A DNA stretch of 64,000 nt from NCBI RefSeq assembly GCF_900102695.1, contig NZ_FMVW01000002.1, positions 372,001 to 436,000 on the forward strand. The letters are read 5' to 3'. This DNA comes from Afifella marina DSM 2698 (GTDB lineage: Bacteria; Pseudomonadota; Alphaproteobacteria; Rhizobiales; Afifellaceae). Positions within the stretch are counted from its first letter, which is position 1. The number at the start of each line of letters is the position of its first letter. Below are positions 24,262 through 31,948 of the stretch, in pieces. A program made the position numbers and the translations under genes. The notes under the pieces were generated by a model. The model did not search any database. It saw only the letters and a program-made list of their open reading frames with translations, and had not been told where the DNA came from.

Positions 24262-25746
24262 TTAGGCGGCGATCGATTGCGAGACTTCCTTGACCTGACG
24301 GGTGGCCTGATCGATCTGCGAGGCGCTCGAGGCGATCTGCGACATCGAATGCGTGATCTCCGACACGCCTTGCGCTGCGGTGTGCATGTTGGAGGAGATC
24401 TCGCGGGTGACGGAGGCCTGCTGCTCGACGGCCGCCGAGATGCCGGACGAGATTTCCTTCACCTGATTGATGATCTGGGAGATGGCTTCGATGGCGCTGA
24501 CGGCGCTCGAGGTCGATCCCTGCACTTCGCTGATCTGCGTGCTGATTTCGCCCGTCGCCTTGGCGGTCTGGCCGGCGAGATCCTTCACTTCTGCGGCGAC
24601 AACGGCAAAGCCCTTGCCGGCCTCGCCGGCACGCGCCGCTTCGATCGTCGCGTTGAGGGCAAGAAGGTTCGTCTGGCCGGCGATATTGTTGATGAGATCG
24701 ACGATGTGGTCGATCTTCTGCGCGGAGCTGGCAAGGCCGGAAACGATCCGGTTGGTTTCGTCTGCCTGCTTGACCGCTTCAATTGAAATGGCGAGCGCGT
24801 CGGTGACGCGGCGGCTGATCTCCGCGACCGAGGCGGCCATCTCTTCGGCGCCGGAGGCGACGGCCTGCACGGTCGTCGAGGTCTCCTCCGAGGCGGATGC
24901 CGCGGTCGATGCCTGGTGATTGGTGTGCTCGACGGCCTTCAGGATTTCACCGAGGTCGATGTCGATGACTTCCTGCGCCTTGGCCCGGCGCATGCGGTCT
25001 TTGACCTGCGCCGTGCGGTCGGTGGCGAATTTCACCACCTTGATGACCCGGCATTCGCTGTCGAAAATCGGATTGTAAGAGGCCTGGATCCAGACTTCGT
25101 TGCCGTCCTTGCCGATGCGCTTGAACTCGCCGGCCTGGAACTCGCCGCGGCGCAGCGCTTCCCAGAACGCCTGATAGCTGGGAGAGGCGACTTCGGACGC
25201 CTCCATGAAAATCTTGTGATGCTTGCCTTCGATCTCGGAGAGCTCGTAGCCCAGAGCTTTGAGAAAATTCTGATTGGCGGTGATGATGGTGCCGTCGGTC
25301 TCGAACTCGATGATCGCCTGGGATTTGTGGATGGCCGCGAGCTGGCCCTCATGATCGAAGCTCTTGAGCTTCGACTGCGTGATATCGCTGGCGAGCTTCA
25401 TCACCCGGTAGGGCTTCCCGTCGCGCCCCATGATCGGGTTGTAGGAGGCCTGGATCCAGACGTCGTCGCCGTTCTTGGTTTTGCGCTTGAACTCGGCGGA
25501 GAAGAATTCTCCGGCCCGCAGTCGATCCCAGAACTCCCGATAGGCTTTGCTGTCGCGCTCTTTCTCGTCGACGAAGATCGCGTGTTTGCGGCCCTTAATT
25601 TCGTCGAGGGAATAGCCCATCGTCTTCAGAAAGTTGTCGTTTGCCCTGACGATCGTACCATCGAGTTCAAACTCGATAATTGCCTGCGAGCGGTCGAGGG
25701 CGGCGAACTGGTCGCTCAGAGTGTTGATGTTGCGGAGGAAAGCCAT
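24262..25746 (-). CDS. cytoplasmic methyl-accepting chemotaxis protein with two PAS domains
   Basis: A 494-residue soluble chemoreceptor. Two tandem PAS domains (about residues 15-125 and 137-247) show near-identical motifs: [13 protein letters not shown]...FLKTMGY and [13 protein letters not shown]...FLKALGY, each with [10 protein letters not shown]. The C-terminal signalling domain has the hairpin core ([24 protein letters not shown]). No transmembrane segment is seen, so it acts in the cytoplasm, possibly sensing redox or energy state via a PAS cofactor. ATG 25746 (MAFLRN) was chosen on family grounds; the upstream extension is Arg/His-rich and atypical. No che genes are nearby. Confidence 0.88.
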   Translation of the reverse strand: MAFLRNINTLSDQFAALDRSQAIIEFELDGTIVRANDNFLKTMGYSLDEIKGRKHAIFVDEKERDSKAYREFWDRLRAGEFFSAEFKRKTKNGDDVWIQASYNPIMGRDGKPYRVMKLASDITQSKLKSFDHEGQLAAIHKSQAIIEFETDGTIITANQNFLKALGYELSEIEGKHHKIFMEASEVASPSYQAFWEALRRGEFQAGEFKRIGKDGNEVWIQASYNPIFDSECRVIKVVKFATDRTAQVKDRMRRAKAQEVIDIDLGEILKAVEHTNHQASTAASASEETSTTVQAVASGAEEMAASVAEISRRVTDALAISIEAVKQADETNRIVSGLASSAQKIDHIVDLINNIAGQTNLLALNATIEAARAGEAGKGFAVVAAEVKDLAGQTAKATGEISTQISEVQGSTSSAVSAIEAISQIINQVKEISSGISAAVEQQASVTREISSNMHTAAQGVSEITHSMSQIASSASQIDQATRQVKEVSQSIAA

Positions 25747-25854
25747 GGGGTGCCATTCAGTTGATCTGCTCGCTCCCTCTGCCCGTGAAAGCTGGTGCGG
25801 GGCTTGACGCTGCGGCAACGATCTTCCGATTTGTCCTTTTGTAGCGCAAAAGAC

Positions 25855-26838
25855 CTATTTCCCAGCAAGAATAGCAACGGCCATCTTCTTGCCTTCACCA
25901 TCGGCGGCGATAACCAGCCCGATCCCCGTCAAATCATTGTTGAGAAGCATGGCCCGGTAGTCTTCGGTTTCCAGCCATTGTCCCACGAAAAAGCGGACGT
26001 CCGCATCCGTCGGCTCCGCCCCGCATCCGCCACAGCTTCCAGCCACGACCCGGAAACGCCGGAAGGTCGTCTCCTCCGGCAATGCGCCTTGGAGGTTGCG
26101 GAGATCATCGAGCGATGCGCCCTTTAGCGGCTCGGGCAGCATCCCGGATGCGGTTGCGATGAGAGAGGTGTCGGCAAAGACGCTGTCGTCGCCGGAGCGG
26201 GCCTCGTTGATAAGTTTTGCCGCCAATTCCGTCTGGGCTTGAGGCGTCAGCGGCGTTGCGTCCTTCGCATCCTTATTCGAGGTGCTTTCCCGCGGTGTGC
26301 CGGGACCGGCGAAATTCTGCACCGCGTAGCGTCGGCCGTCGGCGTTCTCCGCTAGGCCGAAGCCGTATTCTGTCAGCCCCTTGCGCAGAATATTGGCACG
26401 GTGTTCGGGGCTCTGCATCCAGCCTTCGTGAAGATTTTCCACCGCCGCCTGATCGGCCGGAACCGCGCAACCGCGGCAACGCGCGATATTTTCGGCGACG
26501 AGCCGGCCGGCATTGCCGCCGGCCGCCTGATAGCGATCCATGACGGTGCGCCCTTCGGGCGTGGTGTGGCTGTAGTAATTGCGCTCCAGCATGTCGCGGG
26601 CATGCGCCTGCGCCGCCTGGTCCAATATCTCGCTCAGCGTGAGCGGCGGGAGGCCGGCCTCGCTGCGGGCCTCGTTGACGAGGCGCAGGCTCTCCTGGCG
26701 CAGAGCATCCATCTCGTTCGGTCTCGCGGCCGGTGTCTGGGCCGGTGTCTGGGCCGCAGCCGTATCGAAGACGCCGGCGAAGGCGAGGAGAAGCGCGAGC
26801 GAAACGGCGCGTGCGGTTATGAGGGCGGAATGAAACAT
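25855..26838 (-). CDS. secreted CAP (SCP-like) domain protein
   Basis: A 327-residue exported protein with a signal peptide (residues ~1-29, ending AAA-Q) and a CAP/SCP domain (about residues 48-175) with the usual motifs LVNEARSEAGLPPL, HARDMLERNYYSHTTPEGRTV, GENI-like VAENI and GWMQSPEHRANIL. The C-terminal ~140 residues are less conserved and may be a second, degenerate CAP-like unit. Two cysteine pairs stand out (RCRGCAV and SCGGCGAE). Bacterial CAP proteins are extracellular; function is mostly unknown. A perfect palindrome lies 17 nt upstream of the start. Confidence 0.82.
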   Translation of the reverse strand: MFHSALITARAVSLALLLAFAGVFDTAAAQTPAQTPAARPNEMDALRQESLRLVNEARSEAGLPPLTLSEILDQAAQAHARDMLERNYYSHTTPEGRTVMDRYQAAGGNAGRLVAENIARCRGCAVPADQAAVENLHEGWMQSPEHRANILRKGLTEYGFGLAENADGRRYAVQNFAGPGTPRESTSNKDAKDATPLTPQAQTELAAKLINEARSGDDSVFADTSLIATASGMLPEPLKGASLDDLRNLQGALPEETTFRRFRVVAGSCGGCGAEPTDADVRFFVGQWLETEDYRAMLLNNDLTGIGLVIAADGEGKKMAVAILAGK

Positions 26839-26854
26839 GGGATGCCTTGGACGC

Positions 26855-26877
26855 AGTGTTGACCCGGGGTCAACACT
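26855..26877. promoter_or_regulatory. perfect palindrome upstream of CAP gene
   Basis: AGTGTTGACC and GGTCAACACT are perfect 10-bp arms around a 3-nt centre. It ends 17 nt before the CAP start on the minus strand, so it is either an operator or a leader hairpin next to the ribosome-binding site. Confidence 0.5.
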
Positions 26878-26932
26878 TCAGATGGCGCCATGCTCCGTGG
26901 AGAGGGCGATGAAATGTCCGTCCCGACTTGGA

Positions 26933-26954
26933 TCCTGCCGCGTGGGCGGCAGGA
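26933..26954. other. hairpin after EF-hand gene
   Basis: TCCTGCCGC / GCGGCAGGA form a 9-bp stem with a 4-nt loop, about 30 nt past the EF-hand stop on the minus strand. There is no T-run; a weak terminator or mRNA end is possible. Confidence 0.4.
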
Positions 26955-26983
26955 CCGGGGTCAGATGGAAGCGTTCTCGACGC

Positions 26984-27529
26984 TCAGAAATTGCGCGATG
27001 CCGCAAACTCCGCCGGCGTCACGCGACCGTCTTTGTTGTAGTCCGCCGCGGCAAAACGGCTCTTGCCCGAGGTCATGAACTCGTCCTTCGACAGGCGGCC
27101 GTCCTTGTTGGTGTCAGCGGCTGTGAAGCGGGCTTCCTTGCGCTGCGCCATCTGGGCCGCACGCGGCCCCTGGCCGCCGCCCGGACCGAAGGCGAAGCGG
27201 ACGGACATGTATTCGTCCTTCGTCAGCTGGCCGTCGCCGTTGCTGTCCATCGTATCGAAGACGGATTGGTGCCAGGCCGCAGCTTCGTCCAGCGAGATCA
27301 CGCCGTCGCCATTGGTATCCATGGCATCGACGCGGGCGGCCATGCCTTGGCCCATACCGCCGCCGCCCATGCCGCGGCCCATTCCTTGACCCATGCCTTG
27401 GCCCTGGCCCATGCCGCCGCCAGGACCTTGTTGCGCCCATGCGGGCGACAACGCCATTGCAGCAGCCAGCACAGCAGGCGCCGCAATCTGCACAAATGCC
27501 CGTCTCGGTGCGGTGCGATCGTTTCTCAT
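26984..27529 (-). CDS. exported EF-hand calcium-binding protein with Met/Gly-rich segment
   Basis: A 181-residue exported protein. After a signal peptide (cleavage near AWA, residue ~32) comes a segment of repeated GQGM/GGGM units (about residues 35-63), then four EF-hand loops: DTNGDGVISLDE, DSNGDGQLTKDE, DTNKDGRLSKDE and DYNKDGRVTPAE. All have the Asp at positions 1, 3 (or Asn) and 5 needed for Ca2+. Calcium binding is likely; methionine-rich repeats may bind copper or form a flexible linker. A strong ribosome-binding site (GGAAGGAGA) precedes the start. Partner and pathway unknown. Confidence 0.87.
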   Translation of the reverse strand: MRNDRTAPRRAFVQIAAPAVLAAAMALSPAWAQQGPGGGMGQGQGMGQGMGRGMGGGGMGQGMAARVDAMDTNGDGVISLDEAAAWHQSVFDTMDSNGDGQLTKDEYMSVRFAFGPGGGQGPRAAQMAQRKEARFTAADTNKDGRLSKDEFMTSGKSRFAAADYNKDGRVTPAEFAASRNF

Positions 27530-27644
27530 TTTCGCTCTCCTTCCGACACGTGCCCCCTGAGGCTTACATACACCTTCTGCGTGGCATTGCCTTGACGGAA
27601 GGCAAGGCGTTCTGCGTCTTATTCACGCGTTCGAATAGAACAAT

Positions 27645-27682
27645 ATCAAAAAAGAAAGCCGGATGACGGTCTGTCATCCGGC
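27645..27682 (-). terminator. rho-independent terminator of the cytochrome b561 gene
   Basis: GCCGGATGAC / GTCATCCGGC (27658-27667, 27673-27682) form a perfect 10-bp stem. On the minus strand it is followed by TTTC and then six T's (plus-strand A-run 27648-27653). Confidence 0.8.
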
Positions 27683-27727
27683 TCAAGTTGGTCCAATGAG
27701 GAGCGGAATTTCGAAAGTCGGGCGCCC

Positions 27728-28306
27728 TCAGCGGCCGGGCGCCACCATGCGCAAGAGCGACGGGCGCGTGACCCAGAGCTTCAGAGCCCCGAGGACATGC
27801 ACCAGAAAGAGAACGAGGATCACCTTGCTCGTGACGACGTGTGCCGTCTCGAACGCCTCGTGCAGGGCGTGGTTTTCGGCAAGCGGGCTCGGGATCGTGA
27901 ACAGGCCGAAGACCGGCAGCGGGTGGCCAGCGGTCCAGATGGTCATCGGGCCGGAGACGATGAGGATGGTCAGGCAGAGGAGGAGGCCGACCTGCACGGC
28001 GCGTGCGAAGATGCGCAAGGCGGGCGCTTCGTCCGGACTGTCGGGCAGGGTGCTGAAGAGCCGCCAGAGAATCCGCCCCGCCAGAACGACGAAGAGGGCG
28101 ACACCGACCGACACGTGCAAATCGAGCGCCGCGGTCCTTTCCGGCCCGCGGGGCAGGTCTTCCATCTGATTTCCGAGGAGCCAGAGTGCGATGATGCCCG
28201 CGGCTGCAAGCCAATGGATGGTGAGCGAGAGCGCGCCATAACCGCCTCGAGTATCTTCAACCTGTATACGCGTGCTTCCCCTAAGGAATGGCGATGCGGC
28301 CGTCAT
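27728..28306 (-). CDS. cytochrome b561 family protein
   Basis: An inner-membrane di-heme cytochrome b561-type protein, 192 residues from ATG 28306. Four membrane helices are visible, with candidate haem-ligating histidines in LTIHWLAAAG, LDLHVSVGVAL, ENHALHEAFETAHV and FLVHVLGALK. Such proteins move electrons between quinol and periplasmic acceptors or superoxide. An in-frame start at 28390 would add 28 residues; both lack a convincing ribosome-binding site. Its terminator at 27645-27682 separates it from the EF-hand gene. Confidence 0.82.
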   Translation of the reverse strand: MTAASPFLRGSTRIQVEDTRGGYGALSLTIHWLAAAGIIALWLLGNQMEDLPRGPERTAALDLHVSVGVALFVVLAGRILWRLFSTLPDSPDEAPALRIFARAVQVGLLLCLTILIVSGPMTIWTAGHPLPVFGLFTIPSPLAENHALHEAFETAHVVTSKVILVLFLVHVLGALKLWVTRPSLLRMVAPGR

Positions 28307-28449
28307 ATATCCGAACGCGAATGTCAGCCAATGAAGCTTTGGTAAGGAAGAAAGCTGCGGCATAAGCAGCGATTGCGGAACATGCCGCAAATCGGGCCGT
28401 TTTTCCTGTGACCCACCGCTTTTTGCGACATCCTGCCCCGGAGAACAGA

Positions 28450-28818
28450 ATGCCCACTCAAGCCGAGCCGCTTTATTCCGCTCATCCCTCGATGTTCAAG
28501 TCGAGCCCGCTTCTCTTCATCATCTGCGTCGTCACGATCCCGGTCCTCGTGGGTCTGATCGTGATCATCGGCTGGTATATCAAGACCCGTTCGGAGCGGT
28601 TTACGATCACGGCCGACGAAGTGCAGTACGAGGTTGGGCTGTTCTCCAAGCAGATCAAGGAGATGAAGCGCAGCTCCGTGCGCTCCGTGAACGTCGACCA
28701 GTCATTCATCGACCGCATCGTCGGCGCCGCCAAGGTGACGATCTACTCCGCGGGCGATGAGCCGGAGATCGTGGTAAGCGGCCTGCCGGAGCCCGGACGG
28801 CTGCGCGAGCTCCTCTAG
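28450..28818 (+). CDS. membrane-anchored bacterial PH-domain protein
   Basis: A 122-residue protein with one or two N-terminal membrane segments (LLFIICVVTIPVLVGLIVIIG, residues ~20-40) followed by a bacterial pleckstrin-homology (bPH/YdbS-like) domain (SERFTITADEVQYEVGLFSKQIKEMKRSSVRSVNVDQSFIDRI). It belongs to the group of small PH proteins of unknown role at the membrane. Start at 28450 (MPTQAEP) is preferred over 28408. It is a single-gene unit, divergent from cytochrome b561. Confidence 0.72.
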   Translation: MPTQAEPLYSAHPSMFKSSPLLFIICVVTIPVLVGLIVIIGWYIKTRSERFTITADEVQYEVGLFSKQIKEMKRSSVRSVNVDQSFIDRIVGAAKVTIYSAGDEPEIVVSGLPEPGRLRELL

Positions 28819-29048
28819 AGAGGGCTTGCGGCGCTAAGCCGTTTGGCCGGCCCGGGAGGCTGGCAAGGCGATCAGCGCCCGCTGGCCGCGCTTTGCTTAA
28901 GCCGCGCCGCGAGAGAACTTGCGGCTCGCACGATCGAGAGCCGGGATCATCATCCCGGCTTATCCGGCATCCCGGCTTAGCCGGTTCGCGCAGGTCCGGC
29001 CTCTTCGGCTGCGGTCAGGCGTGGGTGCGCCTCGCCGCAAAGAAAGGC

Positions 29049-29222
29049 TCAGAGGCCCGGCTTGCCGCTCGTCAAACCTTGCGCAGCCTTTGTCGATCCG
29101 GCCGGCGCCCGGCCTTTGGCCCGCGACACGACTGGCGGGATGCTGGCGGCTAGTTGCCGGTCAGCGTTGTTGCCGTCGAAACGGGAGGATCGCTCCGTGA
29201 GAAATGTCTGCGTCGTCTTCAT
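29049..29222 (-). CDS. possible small protein of 57 residues
   Basis: A 57-residue frame starting MKTTQTFLTERSS, preceded on the minus strand by a plausible ribosome-binding site (GGAAAGGGA, about 10 nt upstream). The composition is hydrophilic, with no signal peptide or recognised domain. It lies just downstream of the hypothetical gene 29281-29655 on the same strand, with a hairpin (29260-29278) between. Real coding is uncertain. Confidence 0.3.
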   Translation of the reverse strand: MKTTQTFLTERSSRFDGNNADRQLAASIPPVVSRAKGRAPAGSTKAAQGLTSGKPGL

Positions 29223-29259
29223 GCTGTTCCCTTTCCAACACTGATCGTGAGGCCTCTTG

Positions 29260-29278
29260 CGAGGAAAATTTTTCCTCG
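29260..29278. terminator. AT-cored hairpin after hypothetical gene
   Basis: CGAGGAAAA-T-TTTTCCTCG is a perfect 9-bp inverted repeat directly after the stop codon of the minus-strand hypothetical gene (29281). It has only four GC pairs at its base, so terminator function is uncertain. Confidence 0.4.
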
Positions 29279-29280
29279 TT

Positions 29281-29655
29281 TCAGCCTTCTCCTGCCATGC
29301 CCGGAAAGAGCGGTTCCTCCTGACCCGTCTGTCCGTTGATCTGGTCGAGCCAGGCGCGGACATGTTCTTGGGTGTAGGCCTCGCGGCTGAGCTCCGCCTC
29401 GTCGATGCGTTTCGTGATGTCGTCGAAGAGAAGCTCGTGCGTCGTGCCGGAAAAGGCCGCCGCATCGATGCCGTCGGTGGTGCCGATCTGGTAGTTCGGA
29501 TCAAGTCCGTGTTCGGTCTTCACCAGCCGGAGCTGCAATGTGTCCGTCGCGGCGCCGAGCGCCTGAGAGGCGAAGTCGAAATTGCGCAAAATTCCGGTGA
29601 CGAAGGCTTCCGGGTGGTGCAGACGACCGATCTGCGGAATCTGAAAATCACTCAT
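29281..29655 (-). CDS. hypothetical protein, 124 residues
   Basis: A 124-residue hydrophilic, acidic protein with no signal peptide or membrane segment. I do not recognise a family. Start 29655 (MSDFQIPQIGR) has an AGGAT ribosome-binding site and is more plausible than the 11-residue upstream extension. Codon usage resembles the neighbours. Features: an early histidine pair (RLHHPEAFV), and ELLFDDITKRIDEAELSREAYTQEHVRAWLDQ, likely helical. A GGAAC-N18-CATT sequence upstream weakly resembles a general-stress promoter. Neighbours include other small stress-type genes. Confidence 0.6.
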   Translation of the reverse strand: MSDFQIPQIGRLHHPEAFVTGILRNFDFASQALGAATDTLQLRLVKTEHGLDPNYQIGTTDGIDAAAFSGTTHELLFDDITKRIDEAELSREAYTQEHVRAWLDQINGQTGQEEPLFPGMAGEG

Positions 29656-29822
29656 GATGATCCTGTGTTTGCAGGGTTTCATGGGCAATGGCGGCGGGGC
29701 CGCTCCGGTTCCCTAGGAGACCCGCGCGTTGTCGCCGGCTTTGCAGACTTGGCGTCGAGCCCCGTTCATGCCACAGCGGGCTTGCGCCGAACTGAAGCAC
29801 ACCGAACCGAAGGATAAAGCCG

Positions 29823-30314
29823 ATGAGCCGCCTTGAAAGCACGATCAACCGCCTGATTGCGCAAAAGGTGCTGCTCGATCATGTCGCCACGTTGATCGGC
29901 GCGCGGGAAGGACCGGTCTTCGAACTCGGTCTCGGCAATGGCCGCACATTTGATCATCTGCGCCAGATTTTCCCGCAGCGGGACATTTTCGCGTTCGATC
30001 GCTCGATCCGCGCGCATGCAGGCTGCATCCCGGATGCGGAGCATATGGTCGTCGGGGATATGCGCGACACGTTGCGGCTCGTGCATCCGCGCGTTCCGGG
30101 GAAGCCCGTGCTCATCCACGCGGATATGGGGGCAGGGGATCCGACCGCCGATCTTGCGACGCGAGAATGGCTTTCACCGCTCGTTGCGGCCTGGGCGGCG
30201 GATGATGGCTATGTGTTGAGCGATCGCCCTCTCGAATTGCCGGGCTTTGCGGAGCTTAAGCGTCCGGCCGAGGCTCCCGTCTCGCCGCATATTCTCTATC
30301 AGAAGGCCGCCTAA
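29823..30314 (+). CDS. small SAM-dependent methyltransferase-like protein
   Basis: A 163-residue protein resembling the Methyltransf_17 group (S-adenosyl-L-methionine methyltransferase). The SAM-binding glycine motif is clear (PVFELGLGNGRTFDHLR, residues ~32-48) and is followed by an acidic strand end (IFAFDRS). It is very short for a class I methyltransferase and lacks an obvious substrate domain. Substrate unknown. It is a single gene followed by a hairpin terminator. Confidence 0.72.
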   Translation: MSRLESTINRLIAQKVLLDHVATLIGAREGPVFELGLGNGRTFDHLRQIFPQRDIFAFDRSIRAHAGCIPDAEHMVVGDMRDTLRLVHPRVPGKPVLIHADMGAGDPTADLATREWLSPLVAAWAADDGYVLSDRPLELPGFAELKRPAEAPVSPHILYQKAA

Positions 30315-30347
30315 GGCTCAGACGGCAGACGCAGAGGGCAGACGCAC

Positions 30348-30372
30348 AAAGCCCCGGCAGGGCCGGGGCTTT
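30348..30372. terminator. bidirectional terminator
   Basis: AAAGCCCCGGC / GCCGGGGCTTT form a perfect 11-bp stem with a 3-nt loop between the methyltransferase gene (+) and the DUF892 gene (-). A GGCAGACGCA direct repeat precedes it. Confidence 0.75.
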
Positions 30373-30409
30373 GCAGGGTCCGACAGATGCCGGACGAAGG
30401 CATGGCGGA

Positions 30410-30898
30410 TTAAGCCGCCTTCTTGTTGAGTTCGCTCTCGCCAACCTTGCTGAGCTTGGCGTCGGCGCTCTTTTCTTCCTGAAGAGTTTCGCCGAGGCGC
30501 TTCGCGGCTTCCTTATGGCCGAGACGATGGGCCCAGGCCTCAAGTGTGCCGTAGCGCGCAATCTCGTAATGCTCGACGGCCTGCGCTGCGGCGGCCATCG
30601 CCGCATCGCGCGTTTCTCCGTCTGAGATCTCGCTCATCAGCTCTTCGGCTTCGGTGATGATGCCCTGGATCGCCTGGCAGGTTTCGCCTTCCGGCTTGAC
30701 ACTCACGAGACCGAATACCGCCTCCAGACGATCGACGTGACCCTTGGTTTCTTCGAGATGCGTCTCGAAGAGGTGCTTCAAGTCCTCGTTCGTCGCCTTG
30801 TCTGCCATTTTCGGCAGAGCCTCGAGAATTTGCTTCTCGGCGAAATATATGTCCTTCAGCGTATGAACGAAGAGTTCTTGAAGATTCTGCATAGCCAT
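30410..30898 (-). CDS. DUF892 ferritin-like protein (YciE/YciF family)
   Basis: A 162-residue helical, ferritin-like protein of the YciE/YciF (DUF892) family. Conserved features are ELFVHTLKDIYFAEKQILEALPKM at the N-terminus and the Glu/His helices HLEETKGHVDRLE and AVEHYEIARYG, which could bind a di-iron centre. The family is induced by osmotic and general stress in several bacteria. A good ribosome-binding site (AGGGAG) precedes the start. A GGAAC-N17-GGTT promoter 40-66 bp upstream places it in the probable EcfG general-stress regulon. Confidence 0.88.
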   Translation of the reverse strand: MAMQNLQELFVHTLKDIYFAEKQILEALPKMADKATNEDLKHLFETHLEETKGHVDRLEAVFGLVSVKPEGETCQAIQGIITEAEELMSEISDGETRDAAMAAAAQAVEHYEIARYGTLEAWAHRLGHKEAAKRLGETLQEEKSADAKLSKVGESELNKKAA

Positions 30899-31308
30899 TG
30901 GTGTCTCCCTGTCTTCGTTATGAAGAAGTCACGAGGAAAACCTTATGACGGGGCGTCTCGTTCCGGCCGCAGAGGCGTTTTTCGTTTAGCCGTCGTGGGA
31001 GGCCGGAATTCCGCCAGAGAATGTGTCAAATGATTGGCAGGGCGGGACTTTCAGGCTTCGGCGAGGTGTCGGGAGCGATGATTTCAAGGGTCTTTGCAGA
31101 CATGCCAACTCACGCGCCAACGCGGTCCGTTCCCTGCAAGTAGTTTTGGCGTGTGGGGGCGTTTTCTGATGCGCTGGTGAGGCGCATGCGGCAGGGAGAC
31201 ACCCCGCCTCATTGTTTGTCGCAGCCAAAGAAGCTAGCCCTTTCTCGAACAGTTCCATCCGGGCCATGACGGCGGTCCGTCTCATCGGGCGTTGGGGAGC
31301 CTCGTCAC
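30899..31308. other. 410-bp intergenic region
   Basis: The right part of this gap holds no recognisable gene. The left part (30899-30964) carries the DUF892 leader and the EcfG-type promoter. The remainder precedes the NnrU gene and probably holds its promoter, but no convincing -35/-10 pair or RNA structure was identified. Confidence 0.4.
30939..30964 (-). promoter_or_regulatory. EcfG-type general-stress promoter GGAAC-N17-GGTT
   Basis: Read on the minus strand, GGAAC (30964-30960) is followed after 17 nt by GGTT (30942-30939). This matches the alphaproteobacterial EcfG (RpoE2) pattern GGAAC-N17-CGTT with one difference. The start codon of the DUF892 gene is 40 nt further on. Confidence 0.6.
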
Positions 31309-31884
31309 ATGTTCGTTCTTATCCTGGGCCTCATCCTCTTTCTCGGCGCCCATTCTGTGCGCCTTTGGGGCGAGGAGCTTCGTGACCGGATCATCGCCGA
31401 GCGCGGCGACGGGGTCTGGAAGGGCATCTACTCGCTCGCCTCTATCGTCGGGCTCGTTCTCATCGTTTGGGGATATGGCCTGACGCGCCTCAACCCGATC
31501 GACGTCTGGTATCCGCCGATCTGGACGCGGCACCTCGCCATTCTGCTCAACGCGTTCGCCTTCGCCCTGGTGGCGCTCAATGGCTCTTCGGGGCCGATCC
31601 GCGCGGCGGTCGGGCATCCGATGGTGCTTGGCGTCAAGGTCTGGGCTTTCGCCCATCTCCTCGCCAACGGGCGTCTCGGCGACATCCTCTTGTTCGGCGC
31701 TTTCATGGTGTGGGCGATCGTCGATTACGCCGGTTCGCGCCGTCGCGATAAGCGTGAAGGCGTCGTGCGCATGGCCGGTCCGTGGAAGCCGGAGCTCATT
31801 CGCATGGGCATCGGGCTTGCGCTTTGGCTTGTGTTCCTGCTCTTCCTGCATCAATGGCTGTTCGGCGTCTCGCCGCTTGGATGA
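31309..31884 (+). CDS. nnrU: NnrU family membrane protein
   Basis: A 191-residue integral membrane protein of the NnrU family with five to six hydrophobic segments. Typical features are HSVRLWGEELRDRI near the N-terminus, YPPIWTRHLA and AFAHLLANGRLGDILLFG. NnrU was found near denitrification genes and is related to 15-cis-zeta-carotene isomerase Z-ISO, which carries haem; no nitrogen-oxide genes are nearby here. First gene of the NnrU-panB-yfgM-like-bamB-der run. Confidence 0.87.
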   Translation: MFVLILGLILFLGAHSVRLWGEELRDRIIAERGDGVWKGIYSLASIVGLVLIVWGYGLTRLNPIDVWYPPIWTRHLAILLNAFAFALVALNGSSGPIRAAVGHPMVLGVKVWAFAHLLANGRLGDILLFGAFMVWAIVDYAGSRRRDKREGVVRMAGPWKPELIRMGIGLALWLVFLLFLHQWLFGVSPLG

Positions 31885-31948
31885 GCGCTGGCTATGCCGG
31901 TGCTCTGAGAGAGCGCTCGAAGAGACAGTGATGGATTGAGGAGGCAGC

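Larger units (their letters stand above)
28819..29280. other. 462-bp region with repeats and only a doubtful small ORF
   Basis: This stretch contains GC-rich short repeats. The inverted repeat GCCGGGAT-CATC-ATCCCGGC starts at 28940, and an imperfect 17-nt tandem repeat beginning ATCCCGGCTTA spans about 28952-28985. The only candidate gene is a weak minus-strand ORF (29049-29222), listed separately. Otherwise I see no gene, RNA or mobile element. Confidence 0.4.

Noticed and set aside
27600-27660. GTTCGAAT near 27629 as a possible tRNA T-loop
   Set aside because: No flanking cloverleaf arms; it lies in the AT-richer leader of the EF-hand gene.
29687-29713. GGAAC-N18-CATT on the minus strand before the hypothetical gene at 29655
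   Set aside because: Spacing and -10 element deviate from the EcfG pattern more than the DUF892 promoter does, so it is not listed as a promoter.
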